A stretch of 64,000 bases of DNA from NCBI GenBank assembly GCA_022497155.1, contig MU385713.1, forward strand, positions 310,001 through 374,000. The letters run 5' to 3'. The translations under genes and the position numbers were made by a program. The notes below the pieces were generated by a model. It searched no databases and was not told where the DNA came from. It was given only the letters and a program-made list of their open reading frames with translations. Each line of letters begins with the position of its first letter. Position 1 is the stretch's first letter. The DNA is from Whalleya microplaca (lineage: Eukaryota > Ascomycota > Sordariomycetes > Xylariales > Xylariaceae). This document shows positions 12,480-22,772 of this stretch, in pieces.

Positions 12480-15400
12480 ATGGCCGGGCTTCCAGATGGA
12501 TGGGAAGCTGACTATGATGGTTCCCGATGGTTCTACCGCTATAAACCTACCGGACTAGCACAATTCAAATTCCCAAGATTGGGGGACGAATTTCCTGAAC
12601 TAGTAGGCCTCGGTTTTGGACCTCTGGATCTAGCACCTGAAGATGAGCTTGCCAGTGAGCAACAAGCTAAGCGAAGAAGTGGACTCGATAGAATCTACAA
12701 TGTCGGAGAAGTCAAAAAGACAAGCGGGAATGCAATGGAGGTGATCAACAAAGAAGACGTGCCAAGAAGCAGAGGCTATTTTGATCCCGGAGGCTTTATG
12801 TACTTTGATCCAAACGAGTATACCGATATAAGCCCAGTTGCTATTGAGGAGAACGACATTACCAATTTGTCATCAGGCGAACAAACCGCATGCGAACTAC
12901 CCGAGGGACCTAAGCAGATGTGGTCTCAAGTTGGTTTTATTGCCGAGTTGGCTACCAGTGATACTGTCAAGTGTGCAGAAGAATTGGCGCCAATCGAGCT
13001 AGATGCAACGTCTTCGCTACAAATACCATCGCGAACCAATCTTCCCCAGAATAAAGCAGTAGAGTTACCAACGAACCGGAGTCCAGTGGAACAGGAGCAG
13101 TCTGAACAAGGCACTGCCCTCCCAACAATGCAGCCCGTGGAAGAAGATGAATATCCATTGGTGTCGGCTTCCTTTGCGTATCCTCCACTAAAAGGAACTG
13201 CTAGACCTGTAAATAATGCCGCACCATTACAGAGCTCCTCATCATCTCAGGAGCCGAAAGTTCTCACTACCGAACGGCCAACACCAAGCCAACCGGGCCA
13301 GGACAAATACCAGTCGTGGACGCCTCTGCAACGGGAGCAAGCAGAGACTTCAAAAAGGCAATCGATGACACTATCCAATATTTCTATTCTTCAGTTGCAG
13401 AATACCGAGCTTTGTCCTATTCAGCAGAAAAGACACTCCCTTCCAGGGCCCATTGATTCGAGGAAAGCAACACCGAAGTTACCTGACATAATGAAGCCAC
13501 CAACGGACCCTCGCTTGTCTGTTGGTGCTCTTACACCTCGCCCAGAGGCTCAACATTCGCCTATTCCAGCAGTTCTGCAACCAGCGCAAGCATCAGCGCA
13601 GGTATCTATCACACAGGAGAATCATAAACAACGACCACTAGGAGCAAGGCACCAAAGCTTCCCTTCAGATCCTGGGTCAACCAGCAAGAACGATATAGAC
13701 AGCAACTCCAGTTTGTCTCATACTCCATCAGTACTCAAGCCTGCTCAACGCCGGAAGAGTTCCCAAATTACTCAAATTCAGCACATTCAGAACCCGCATT
13801 TGCCAAGTCCAGTTCGGATGCCGGTGTATGGTGATGATGCTCACCCAGATTATCATAGAGTCGATCCTTTATTGAAACAGACGCCATCCCACACACGGCC
13901 ACCGCCAATGATGAATGGTCCTGGAATACTCGTCTTTCATGAAATACCTTCTACGCAAGGGTTGATTATCGAACAAGAGCGAGTCGAAGGCCACCGAACT
14001 AGCCACGTTGAGACCCAGGTCTCTACAGCGACTAAAACTAGTTCAAACGATGCTATCACAACATCGCAAAACCATGAGATCTGTGATTCTACGAAGCAGT
14101 CATATTGCCCTATGGACGAACCACTTCCTGTGGTTGCTCCACTGTCGTTATCAAGACCTGGGAGGTCTGGCAGCCCGGACAAAATATCAGCGAAGATCAA
14201 TACCTTACCTCAAGCACCTTCAAGCCAGTCTATGCCATCAGAACTGCCAGCAGCAACTATCACAGTTGCCAGTAATTCATCTCCACTACCTGGCTCTACC
14301 GAGAGACCTACTGCTCATATTTATCACTCCTCACATGCCTCGCCTATCCAAACACCAGTCCCACATCACGGACTGTCAGGACCTGCCCATGCAGCTTCAA
14401 ATCAGATGGACATACCAGCGGGGGAGCATCATACTTCTCTTCAACAAATCACGTCATCAACAGGGCCAACCAAACCCTACTCAGGTGCTCAGGCAGAATC
14501 TCATCCTGTAGGGCATCAAGTTCCTACTGGGCAGCAAACGGAATCTCACAATGATACGCACCCATCGACATTGATAACCTCGCAGCAGGGTCCAGCTGAA
14601 CAGGTTCATGGTATTCATTCAGGTACACACTCACAATCACAATCGGCGACGATAATTAGACCAAATTCAGAAGCCCCGGTTCAAGCTGTCTCACACCGTC
14701 CAGAGATAGGATCCCCAGTGTCTAGCCATGTCCAATCGGTTGCAAACACTCCCATTCAGCCTACGAGTGGACAGGTCTTATCTTCCGGTTCACAAAAGCC
14801 ACCTTCGATACCCCTTAGCCAAATAGCTTCGAGTTCGCAATCAACAATGGTTAGCATTGCCAAGCCTTCAAATCAGAGTACGATGACGGGATCGGCTCCA
14901 GGACAGAGTCAAACACAGCATTCGTCTCCTATTACCCACCCTGTCTCCCCGCTGAGCCAAATGTCGTCACCAGCATATTCTATTGCCTCGATTTATCGTC
15001 CACCGTCCTCAACACCGTCCTCAGCATCTTCACATGTGCGCATTAATGCTCAAGGAGCTGTAACCTCAGGCCTGCCCTCTGCACCTGCAACTCCATCTCA
15101 TTATTCCAATACAACCAAGCCAACAGAGATACCACTAAGCATAAGCTTACAACAGCCTAACGCAAGTTCTTCCAGTTTCCCACAGCATACGCAACAGTCC
15201 ATTCATCAGCAGAACCCTCAAATTGCCCAACCAGCATCTTCCCAATTCAGCCACCCAGTAACCAGCCCGCTGAAGCCCTTCCCAATGCTTCCCGGACAAG
15301 TGAAGCCGCTACCCTCTCAAGTTAGACCTACTCTCGGTCCAACGGCGATCCAGCACCCTTCAATACAGGCCCAGTATCTGCAAGGAAATGTGCGGCCTAC

Positions 15401-17261
15401 GCTGCCTGCTCAGTCCCCAGGCACGCAACCCCTGTCACAAGCATTAACAACTAATCCACAACAGCAGCACCTTATTTCAGGGCAGCCTTCACAGGTATAT
15501 TCTGCATCAAACCCTGGGAAGCCAACGCCGAACCAGTCGATGCCAGGCACAACACAACCAGTTCAACATTTGCCCCATGTACAAATGACGCCAACTCAAC
15601 AGAACGTACCCCTGCAAACATCAGGACAACCTATGTCCCAAGGATCAAGCCAGGCCCCTCCTCTGCACTCGGCAGCCGGCAGTCCACAGGCGGCCAATAA
15701 CGTCAATGCGGCACCATATAGACCTCCTGTCCAGCCTCAGTTGTCTCAAACAATTCAATCGCCCGTTGCAACTAACACACCAAGTCCAGTCCAACAACCG
15801 ACCCTCGCAAGCCAGTTTATAACCCAAGGACAACAATTGTCCCAACCTTGTGGAGGCCATGTGGTACCGCAGGCATCCCAACAAAGCAAACCGTTTAATT
15901 CGGCTCAGGCTGTGACCGCACTTTCAGATGTAGGCAAAGGAGTGAAGAAATTCGCAAAGAAAGCATGGAAGAATCCTACAGTAAAACAGGCAACGGCCAC
16001 CTTAAGCGGTGCATTCATTGCTGGATCTCTCGGCGTGAGTGATCAGACTGGCGCTGCTCTAGCAAATCAACTTTATCATACCTCTCAAGCTCGACCTCAA
16101 GCTGGACGGCCACAACGCCCACCAGGTCTAGTACACGCCCAAACTGCACCGGTACAGGCACAGGGCCTAAACCCCATGACTGTCACATATCCATACACAC
16201 AAGTCGTGAACCGCCCGCAACAGGTCATACAGCCCATGCAGACATCAGGTCGACCGTCAATCATGCAGAACCAGCCTGGTACGACCGGAGCAACAGGGAA
16301 CGTGTATGGACAGCCACAAGCAGGCGCGATGCAGCGACCTCCCCAGAAGATCCATCGACCGCCAGTCGGACGCCCGTCTCCTCAGGCACAACGACCTTCT
16401 GCATCTGGACAACCACTCGCTCAGGGACAAGGTGTTGGGGACTCTACTATAGCTGCAGGCCTCGCTGTTGGAAGTGCCCTAGCCACAGCCGTGCTCCGAG
16501 CCGATGCCCGCATCAGTCAACAGGGACAGAATCCTACGCAATACCAAGAGCATCCTGCACATCAACAAGCTCATCCTGCGCACTATCAGGAGCATCTCAC
16601 ACAGTATCAGGGTCACCCTGCGCAGTATCAAGAACACCCTGCACAACACCAGGATCACGCCGGGCAACATCAAGAGAACAATCCTGGGTATAATCAAGAA
16701 AGTTCCACTCAGTATCAGGAGACTTCCACGCAGTACCAGGAGTATACCACACAATACCAAGAGCAACCTGCACAACCTCAACCACAACCTACGGAGTCGT
16801 ACCAAGGAGTAGACAATTCCACCGCAGAATCGCAATTTTCATCACAGGCTGCTTATATCTCCGACGCGACGAGTACGGTTATAGACACCACAACCTACAC
16901 CGATACCACTGTATACACTGACACGACAACGAACGTGGACATGACAGCGTACACTGATAGCACAACGTATGGAAACGACACGACGGCGTACACTGATACG
17001 ACAACCAATGTAGACGTAACGGCGTACACCGATAACACTACATATGTGAGTGACACGACGTACACGGATACGATGTATACCGACACAGCATACACGGACA
17101 CCACGTACATGGACGCAACAGCCGTGGACGTCAACGTGGACGTCAATGTGGATATCAATGTCGACATGGATCAGACGGTTTACATGGAGGACACGACGAG
17201 CGTATGGGCCTCTAGCTCGGTCGACTACTCGGGTGGTGATTATGGTGGTGGGGATTGGTGA
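12480..17261 (+). CDS. Very large Q/S/P-rich protein with N-terminal WW-like domain
   Basis: A single exon of 1593 codons. Residues 2-40 form a WW-like domain: LPDGWEADYDGSRWFYRY, followed by a degenerate second half in which FKFP stands where the WxxP of a canonical WW domain would be. About 1100 residues of low-complexity Gln/Ser/Pro/Thr sequence follow. Two islands look structured: near residue 1150 a basic amphipathic stretch (KGVKKFAKKAWKNPTVKQAT) leads into a small-residue hydrophobic segment (LSGAFIAGSLGVSD), and near residue 1325 there is AAGLAVGSALATAVL. The C-terminus holds two repeat arrays, Q/H/Y-rich (16531-16790) and D/T/Y-rich (16870-17120), and ends SGGDYGGGDW. WW domains bind proline-rich ligands; beyond that no function can be given. 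The codon pattern and the unbroken 4.8-kb frame make it a convincing gene. Confidence 0.9.
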   Translation: MAGLPDGWEADYDGSRWFYRYKPTGLAQFKFPRLGDEFPELVGLGFGPLDLAPEDELASEQQAKRRSGLDRIYNVGEVKKTSGNAMEVINKEDVPRSRGYFDPGGFMYFDPNEYTDISPVAIEENDITNLSSGEQTACELPEGPKQMWSQVGFIAELATSDTVKCAEELAPIELDATSSLQIPSRTNLPQNKAVELPTNRSPVEQEQSEQGTALPTMQPVEEDEYPLVSASFAYPPLKGTARPVNNAAPLQSSSSSQEPKVLTTERPTPSQPGQDKYQSWTPLQREQAETSKRQSMTLSNISILQLQNTELCPIQQKRHSLPGPIDSRKATPKLPDIMKPPTDPRLSVGALTPRPEAQHSPIPAVLQPAQASAQVSITQENHKQRPLGARHQSFPSDPGSTSKNDIDSNSSLSHTPSVLKPAQRRKSSQITQIQHIQNPHLPSPVRMPVYGDDAHPDYHRVDPLLKQTPSHTRPPPMMNGPGILVFHEIPSTQGLIIEQERVEGHRTSHVETQVSTATKTSSNDAITTSQNHEICDSTKQSYCPMDEPLPVVAPLSLSRPGRSGSPDKISAKINTLPQAPSSQSMPSELPAATITVASNSSPLPGSTERPTAHIYHSSHASPIQTPVPHHGLSGPAHAASNQMDIPAGEHHTSLQQITSSTGPTKPYSGAQAESHPVGHQVPTGQQTESHNDTHPSTLITSQQGPAEQVHGIHSGTHSQSQSATIIRPNSEAPVQAVSHRPEIGSPVSSHVQSVANTPIQPTSGQVLSSGSQKPPSIPLSQIASSSQSTMVSIAKPSNQSTMTGSAPGQSQTQHSSPITHPVSPLSQMSSPAYSIASIYRPPSSTPSSASSHVRINAQGAVTSGLPSAPATPSHYSNTTKPTEIPLSISLQQPNASSSSFPQHTQQSIHQQNPQIAQPASSQFSHPVTSPLKPFPMLPGQVKPLPSQVRPTLGPTAIQHPSIQAQYLQGNVRPTLPAQSPGTQPLSQALTTNPQQQHLISGQPSQVYSASNPGKPTPNQSMPGTTQPVQHLPHVQMTPTQQNVPLQTSGQPMSQGSSQAPPLHSAAGSPQAANNVNAAPYRPPVQPQLSQTIQSPVATNTPSPVQQPTLASQFITQGQQLSQPCGGHVVPQASQQSKPFNSAQAVTALSDVGKGVKKFAKKAWKNPTVKQATATLSGAFIAGSLGVSDQTGAALANQLYHTSQARPQAGRPQRPPGLVHAQTAPVQAQGLNPMTVTYPYTQVVNRPQQVIQPMQTSGRPSIMQNQPGTTGATGNVYGQPQAGAMQRPPQKIHRPPVGRPSPQAQRPSASGQPLAQGQGVGDSTIAAGLAVGSALATAVLRADARISQQGQNPTQYQEHPAHQQAHPAHYQEHLTQYQGHPAQYQEHPAQHQDHAGQHQENNPGYNQESSTQYQETSTQYQEYTTQYQEQPAQPQPQPTESYQGVDNSTAESQFSSQAAYISDATSTVIDTTTYTDTTVYTDTTTNVDMTAYTDSTTYGNDTTAYTDTTTNVDVTAYTDNTTYVSDTTYTDTMYTDTAYTDTTYMDATAVDVNVDVNVDINVDMDQTVYMEDTTSVWASSSVDYSGGDYGGGDW
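16531..16790 (+). repeat. In-frame Tyr-Gln-Glu/His repeat array
   Basis: Imperfect tandem repeats inside the WW-domain gene encode units of the type YQEHPAQ or HQEHPAH, with later units YQESSTQ and YQETSTQ. Each unit is 7 codons (21-24 bp at DNA level). Such arrays tend to change unit number between strains. Confidence 0.7.
16870..17120 (+). repeat. In-frame Tyr-Thr-Asp repeat array
   Basis: The second array in the same gene encodes recurring YTDTT, YTDST and NVDVTAYTD units, then a short run of NVDVN units to about 17165. Acidic, tyrosine-spaced repeats of this kind have no assigned function here. Confidence 0.7.
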
Positions 17262-17848
17262 TGGGTGTATTTGTTGTTGATTGAGACGGTATCTGTTTGT
17301 CCCTTTTTCGAAAAAAGTTTAAAAAATTACTTGATGTATATGCGCAGTTCCTCTTTTCTTAAATATGTGTATATGTACTAGCTAGCTACGATTGTACCAT
17401 GGTGATGATGGATCGATGAAGGATGCCGTGTGAACGGTTCAGCCGATTTGATGTTGGAATGACTGAGTTTGGAGCATGTATGGGACGTAATCACATAGCG
17501 AGGGCATGGAATTAATCAGTGTTGGGATTATTATTGAATTTGATCTTTACAAGTACGATTGACTGAGTTTGATGTCGATGTTGATGCTGCGCCCACTAAT
17601 AGCGAAGCTAGTCAGCCGATAAAGGGGGACTTGGCACTTCTTGGCTTGGTGATGATATGATCAATACAATGACCAAGCGACATCCCACCAATACTACACG
17701 TAGCCGATCAAACCCGACTCTTTCAACATCTCTATTGGTATCATCATAGTCTATACAGCACATCACCAGTTCGTCTAGTATATACAGCTCAGAGCGGAGC
17801 AAGCCTATCTATTCCATACTCGTCCCCATCCCTACCCCATCCCATACC
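17262..17848. other. Convergent intergenic region (two 3' ends)
   Basis: 587 bp between the stop of the WW-domain gene (+) and the stop of the Mmc1-like gene (-). Both 3' UTRs and terminators must lie here. Only short open frames are present; no gene is supported. Confidence 0.6.
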
Positions 17849-19864
17849 TTACTTCAATCGCCTCAGTAGCTCCCAAGCCCTCTCAACCAAGTCCCTCGCG
17901 CGCCCCAACTCAGCCTCACCCCCATCCTCTCCTTTACCTTCACCCTCTCCCTCATTCCCACCCTTTCCTTCCCCCTTACCCTTCCCGCCTTCCACACCAG
18001 TCGTCCGACTATTCCCATTCCGCACCAAAGCCTCCCCAACAACCCCCTCAACGCCCCTAACGGCCTTGCGCCCCTCCTCGCGGACCTCGCCCTCCCAGAA
18101 GGCGCGCGCCGTCTCCCACTGCTTCTGCATGCGGCGCAGGCTCCAGACGATGCCCAGCGCGGCGACGGCGCCGGCCTCGTACGCCGTTGTCGTCAGCGTG
18201 CCGACGTAGACGAGCGCGCCCAGGGCGCTGGTCAGCCCCGACGTGCTGAGCGTCTGGAGCATGAGCTTCTGCGCCAGCGCCTGCAGCGCCGGGATGGTCT
18301 CGGTTGCTAGGTAGGTGCGGGTCGTGGAGATATTGGTGGGCCAGAGCGGTGGTGCCGGGGCGGGAGTCTGCGCGTCCGAGGCGCCGGGGTCGGGATTGGT
18401 GCTGGAGTTGTCCTTGTCGGTGAGCTCGGTGGATGTTCCAGAGGCCGGTGGGGTTGGGGACGACGGTCTCACGGATATGCCAGCTTCGGCCATTCTCCCC
18501 GCGAGGAAGATAGCGCTACTTTCCGAAGCCGTGAGGAATCTCTGGTTGAGGATGTCGTTCGTGAGCATGCCAACGTCGTCGACGCGCCAGAACAGCTTCC
18601 ACCACCCCAGCTTCCGCCACCGCCCGCTGGAGAAGGCCAGGTCCAGCTGCTCTTGGAGCTCGGTGTGGGCGCTTTCGGCCCAATCGTCGAGGCTACGTTG
18701 AAGCTTCGTAAGAGTGGTGGGGAAGGCCGTAGAGGCTAGTGACGAGCCGAGCCGTCGGGCTTGCTCCTTTTCTATGGCTGCGGAGGTGTTCCTCAGCAGT
18801 GAGCTGATAAGCTCCTTTACGGGTGGTTTCGTTGTGTTTTCAGGAGTGGTTATAATATCAGCCTTGAGCCACTCGACAAGTTTCGGGAGATTGCTCTGGA
18901 ACCACAGATGCTCAAACTCAATGGCATTGCTGAGGTTCTCGCGAACAATTCCCAGACCCAGAGTCGCAATTGTAACGTCGATGGGAGTGAACGGTAAGGG
19001 AGATGCGTCGGCTGGCTTATAATCTGGCATGTTCACTGCGGCAGTAACAATGTCTTTACTTTCTAGGGTGGGCATCGACACTACCGATGCAGCGCCCAAG
19101 ATGCCATCAGCTACAATCAAAGCCTTGTGCACCGGTGTCGTGATGGGCGTGTATTGCCCAGTATTCGACGTTGGAATATCCACGGTAGGGACGAGCACAG
19201 AATCCTCGAATCCTTCTAAAGCGCCCACTTCTTGTTGCGACATGAACGGGTTCGTCTCCATAAGTAGTAACTCAAGGTTGTGGCCATTGAGCGTTGCAGA
19301 GGAGACATGGACCTCGTGCAGCAAGTTCCCTTTCGTAATGGATATGGCCCCACGCTCTTGGGGTGCCTCTTCACCAACACGTATGATCATAGGTTGCGCC
19401 AGATTATGTTGATCGACCTCCTTCTCCCATTCTTCCTCTTCCTTCAGAGGATCCGCGATCAGGAGCTTCAACACTTGTTTTGCGGTCTTGCCGGACTCGG
19501 AGCCGCTCGTCAGACCCAAGACGGCCACCCTTATGGATTCGTTGCCGGGTTTCTGGCGCAAGCCATTGAGGGCAAGTTGTAGACGGGAGAGATTCACATA
19601 GTTGGCAGCGCGCTTCTGCAGTTCAAGAAGCACATTCTGCAGCTCATCTCGAGTGTCAAGCTTTGCATTGCCGGCCGGAGGTGCGGCAGTCGAGGTAAAG
19701 CGACGAGAATTTGGCGCTTTTCTTCTCGGCCGACGAGTGGGCTGTGCACTGGGTCGGGAAGACAAGGAACAAAAGAAACAGACAGATGTTTTCTCAGCAC
19801 CTATTGGCCTTGCGTACAATGCACTGCGATGGCCAATGGGCCGCAGATTAAGTCGCGGAGGCAT
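17849..19864 (-). CDS. Mmc1-like fungal mitochondrial protein
   Basis: Single exon, 671 residues. The first 60 residues are rich in Arg, Ser and Ala and lack acidic residues until about residue 24, and RRFTSTAAPPAG fits a mitochondrial presequence cleavage region. A P-loop-like segment, SGSESGKTAKQVL, follows near residue 120, but its first glycine is a serine compared with GxxxxGKT. The middle is alpha/beta-like. Near residues 555-590 there is a hydrophobic hairpin (SALGALVYVGTLTTTAYEAG and AALGIVWSLRRM). It is followed by a low-complexity Gly/Lys/Glu linker and a short terminal amphipathic helix (LVERAWELLRRLK). I associate this architecture with the fungal family annotated as Mmc1-like; the family name is from memory and less certain than the mitochondrial location. 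Inner-membrane association is an inference from the hairpin. Confidence 0.7.
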   Translation of the reverse strand: MPPRLNLRPIGHRSALYARPIGAEKTSVCFFCSLSSRPSAQPTRRPRRKAPNSRRFTSTAAPPAGNAKLDTRDELQNVLLELQKRAANYVNLSRLQLALNGLRQKPGNESIRVAVLGLTSGSESGKTAKQVLKLLIADPLKEEEEWEKEVDQHNLAQPMIIRVGEEAPQERGAISITKGNLLHEVHVSSATLNGHNLELLLMETNPFMSQQEVGALEGFEDSVLVPTVDIPTSNTGQYTPITTPVHKALIVADGILGAASVVSMPTLESKDIVTAAVNMPDYKPADASPLPFTPIDVTIATLGLGIVRENLSNAIEFEHLWFQSNLPKLVEWLKADIITTPENTTKPPVKELISSLLRNTSAAIEKEQARRLGSSLASTAFPTTLTKLQRSLDDWAESAHTELQEQLDLAFSSGRWRKLGWWKLFWRVDDVGMLTNDILNQRFLTASESSAIFLAGRMAEAGISVRPSSPTPPASGTSTELTDKDNSSTNPDPGASDAQTPAPAPPLWPTNISTTRTYLATETIPALQALAQKLMLQTLSTSGLTSALGALVYVGTLTTTAYEAGAVAALGIVWSLRRMQKQWETARAFWEGEVREEGRKAVRGVEGVVGEALVRNGNSRTTGVEGGKGKGEGKGGNEGEGEGKGEDGGEAELGRARDLVERAWELLRRLK

Positions 19865-20270
19865 ATCCTGCGCTCCGTTGGAAATAGACGCAAAGTTCGG
19901 AAGCTTGAAAGCTGTGACGTGAAGCTTCCGGAGCTTTCAACGCGGGCCGTACCGGGCCAACCTCGGCTTTAGATTCCTTATCGATAATATGTATGTACCT
20001 ATGTACATACGTACCTACTGATGTGTGTTCGGATGGAAAGCCCCTCCATTTATTTACCAGTGGACATCCAGGTTCACCTACAATCTGCACCTCATTCACT
20101 CACTCATTCAATACTGTAACTCGCACTAATAATCTGACAGCTAAACCAACAAGCTGGCAGAATCTTATGTAAACACAACATATAACGGTTTACACTCATA
20201 GATAACGCCTATCTTATTCCGTAGTCTCTCAGACGATTACAACGTCCCGGTTATCGACAGATCGTGAAAG
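19865..20270. promoter_or_regulatory. Divergent promoter between the Mmc1-like gene and ubc7
   Basis: 406 bp separate the two start codons of a head-to-head pair, so this must hold both promoters. It contains the word run tatgtacctatgtacatacgt near 19990. No TATA box or factor site can be assigned with confidence. Confidence 0.55.
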
Positions 20271-20831
20271 ATGGCTCAATCAACAGCCCACCGCCGGCTG
20301 CTGCAGGAATACAAAATGTTAACCAACAACCCCCCTGACGGCATCACCGCCGGTCCCGTCAGCGAAGATGACATGCTTCATTGGGAGGCACTGATCCAAG
20401 GACCGGAGGGCACTCCTTTTGAGGGTGGGATATTCCCCGCCGAGCTGAAGTTCCCCAAGGACTATCCGCTGGCACCGCCCAAGATGACCTTCCTTGGAGA
20501 GATCTTTCACCCTAATGGTATGTCGCCCTAGTTCGAAGTGAACAGTATGTATGCAGCTAACAATCATTCTATGACAGTATACCCAAGTGGCCTAGTCTGC
20601 ATCTCCATCCTGCACCCTCCTGGCGACGACCCGAATCACTACGAGCACGCATCGGAGCGATGGAGTCCCATCCAGTCCGTCGAGAAGATTCTGATATCTG
20701 TTATGAGCATGCTAGCAGAACCCAACGACGAGAGCCCGGCCAACGTCGAAGCAGCCAAGATGTGGCGAGAGAGACGGCCCGCCTACGAGCAGAAGGTCCG
20801 CGACAGTGTCCGCCGCATGTTGGGTCTCTAA
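20271..20831 (+). CDS. ubc7: Ubiquitin-conjugating enzyme E2, Ubc7/UBE2G type
   Basis: Two exons (20271-20517 and 20578-20831) encode 166 residues, almost the length of yeast Ubc7 (165). The 60-nt intron has donor GTATGT, branch GCTAAC and acceptor ACAG, and its removal joins HPN to VYPSG in frame. The UBC fold motifs are complete: [17 protein letters not shown], then the active-site cysteine at residue 90 (GLVCISIL). It is followed by the acidic insertion [11 protein letters not shown], which is diagnostic of the Ubc7/G2/R1/Cdc34 subgroup. The family transfers ubiquitin to misfolded ER proteins with Hrd1- or Doa10-type ligases, recruited by a Cue1-like membrane anchor. The gene is divergent from the Mmc1-like gene and convergent with the NIS1-like gene. 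An intron just before the active-site region is the only split. Confidence 0.97.
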
Positions 20832-21138
20832 GTAGAAGAAAGGCGCATGCATGCATGCGTGCATTCATCACAAAGGCAGTTGAGCTGAGCTTGAGGAAAT
20901 AATTCATTAATAATTCTAAGACCGTTTTATGGCCATCATCATACACATGCCCGACCGCCTCGTCCCCATAAACGCCCATGCCATGCAATTTTATATGCAA
21001 AACGAAAATTCACGGGTGGATCCAACATCATCAATGCACCGCCAGACCTCCAATGCATCTACCTTCACAGTATCCCACATGGATCTTATCAGTTACCAGA
21101 AACGCCTAGTCCCCAAGCGGTCCGACCTGAACTTTTTC
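20832..21138. other. Convergent intergenic region
   Basis: 307 bp between the stops of ubc7 (+) and the NIS1-like gene (-). Probably both 3' UTRs. A short alternating gcatgcatgcatgcgtgcat run lies at about 20845-20865. No gene is supported. Confidence 0.6.
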
Positions 21139-21626
21139 TTATGCGGCAAGGACGGTAATCGTGGAGTTCCACGTTTGAATCTGGGTCATACCCGACGCCT
21201 ACACACACCACGTTAGTGTCTTGTCAATGTATACAGACAGCATATATCGCATGCTGCGACTCTACTACTTACACCGACGAGGTAAGGGACAGCTGCAAAC
21301 AACTTGTACGTGCCCGGGGTGAAGCCCGCGGGGATGGTGACGTCGACGGGGAACTTTCCAGGCTTCGGCACATTGTCTGGGTAGAGAGGCGTGTATTGGA
21401 TCTTGGTGCCAACGCAGATTTGATTGCCGCAGTTGATGGACTCGGGCGCCAGACCCCAAACGATGCCGAAGTCGTCCCAGTTCTGGATGTAGATGCCGGC
21501 GGTCAAGGTCGCCGTCACCTTTTGCCCAGCCGTCGCGGCTGAGGGTACCTCCAGGTTAGTGAACCAGGCGGAGGTCATGGGCAGGGCGGCCAGAGAGGCG
21601 GCAGCGAGGGACTTGACGGAGACCAT
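21139..21626 (-). CDS. Small secreted protein, NIS1-like (candidate effector)
   Basis: Two exons (21626-21273 and 21198-21139) encode 137 residues. The 74-nt intron has donor GTAAGT, branch CACTAACG and acceptor TGTAG; it is phase 0 and joins AAVPYLVG to ASGMTQIQ. Residues 1-20 form a signal peptide (MVSVKSLAAASLAALPMTSA). The mature part is a small beta-rich domain with GIYIQNWDDFGIVWG, a cysteine pair (CGNQIC), TIPAGFTPGTYKLFA and the C-terminal strand TWNSTITVLAA. This matches the pattern of the Nis1 family as I recall it. In Colletotrichum, NIS1 is a secreted protein that interferes with plant pattern-recognition kinases; homologues also occur in saprotrophs, so a role in plant interaction is only a possibility here. 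The start is at 21626; an upstream in-frame ATG at 21704 would put hydrophilic residues before the signal peptide. Confidence 0.83.
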
Positions 21627-22289
21627 TTTGGATAATATAATAGATCTGGCTAAGCTAAGAATATCCAAGCAAATGTCTTTGCGCGGATGTGATATCAATA
21701 TCAAGTGATATTAAGAATAGTTTGAGCAGTGTGACGTGATGATTCAAGGTGGACAAAATTGGATGTGATCATTCTTTCAGGGCACGTAGAAGATATTTAT
21801 ATCATTTCGACTTTGCATACTTTGCGTAGTAACTACGAGAACGCTACTGCAGCATTAAACATCAGACTTGCTGATGGAACAAGATGCTTTCCACTTTTTT
21901 TTGTCTTCATTGCGGATTCCCGGATTTCCCAGCGCTTTGCCACAATACGAAGTGATCGACACCCGAGCGAGTCGACGACCCGGGGCGTTGGGATCTGGAT
22001 CTCTGGATTCGCTACCGAACCGACCAATGCAATGCGCCCTGCTCTCGTATGTCCCTAACCTTACCCTTGCCAACATAACATAAGCAATCATCAGCTTCCA
22101 TGCTGCTGCGGACGCCATAAATAAAACAAGCCACTCGTTTTATTAGGTAGTTGGGTTATTTGTTGGTTTGTTCACATTGTCGTCGGTCGACCGATGGTCC
22201 GAAAGTCGCCATCATCTCCATCTATCACCAGACTCGGCTTCCTTTATCGTAACACATCGCAGACCGTGAGAGGGAGGCAAGCTACATCG

Positions 22290-22340
22290 CATTGCATAGC
22301 ATAGCATAGCATAGCATGGCAGAGCATAGCATGGCATAGC
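22290..22340. repeat. GCATA/GCATG pentanucleotide minisatellite
   Basis: About nine five-base units, gcata with gcatg and gagca variants, stand in tandem in intergenic DNA upstream of the NIS1-like gene. Confidence 0.8.
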
Positions 22341-22737
22341 TTCGCTGATTGAACTGACTAACTGCCAACTAGTCAAGCAAACCTACATGCATCTGCTTTT
22401 AAACCCGGCGCTGCCATCGTCCCCGTTAGAGCTGTTAGAGCTTTTAGAGCCACCGTCCACTACGTAGTAGCGCGCATACAGTGTCGGGTAGCTGCGGACG
22501 CACTTGCTCACAGCACCCTGCGCACCGCAATTTCGGAGTCTCATGCACTGTGCGTACTGTGCGGACCGCTTAAGGCTTGTAGGTATGGTATGGGTGTCTA
22601 CCGCTGTGGGGTGCATAGACCTACCACGACATCATCAATTCCAAGATGCCTTACTGTAGGTACCATGGGCATCACTTATGCCACGATGGGCTAGATCGTG
22701 TTGCCATTTTTAGGACTGCCCTTCCTACTGGAACGAC

Positions 22738-22772
22738 ATACAAACATACACACATACATACACACAACATCC
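22738..22772. repeat. CA/CATA-rich microsatellite
   Basis: An imperfect run of acat/acac units (catacaaacatacacacata) lies in intergenic DNA. Confidence 0.75.

Noticed and set aside
16895..17167. Minus-strand frame of Val/Ser/Tyr repeats
   Set aside because: It is the mirror of the D/T/Y repeat array in the WW-domain gene.
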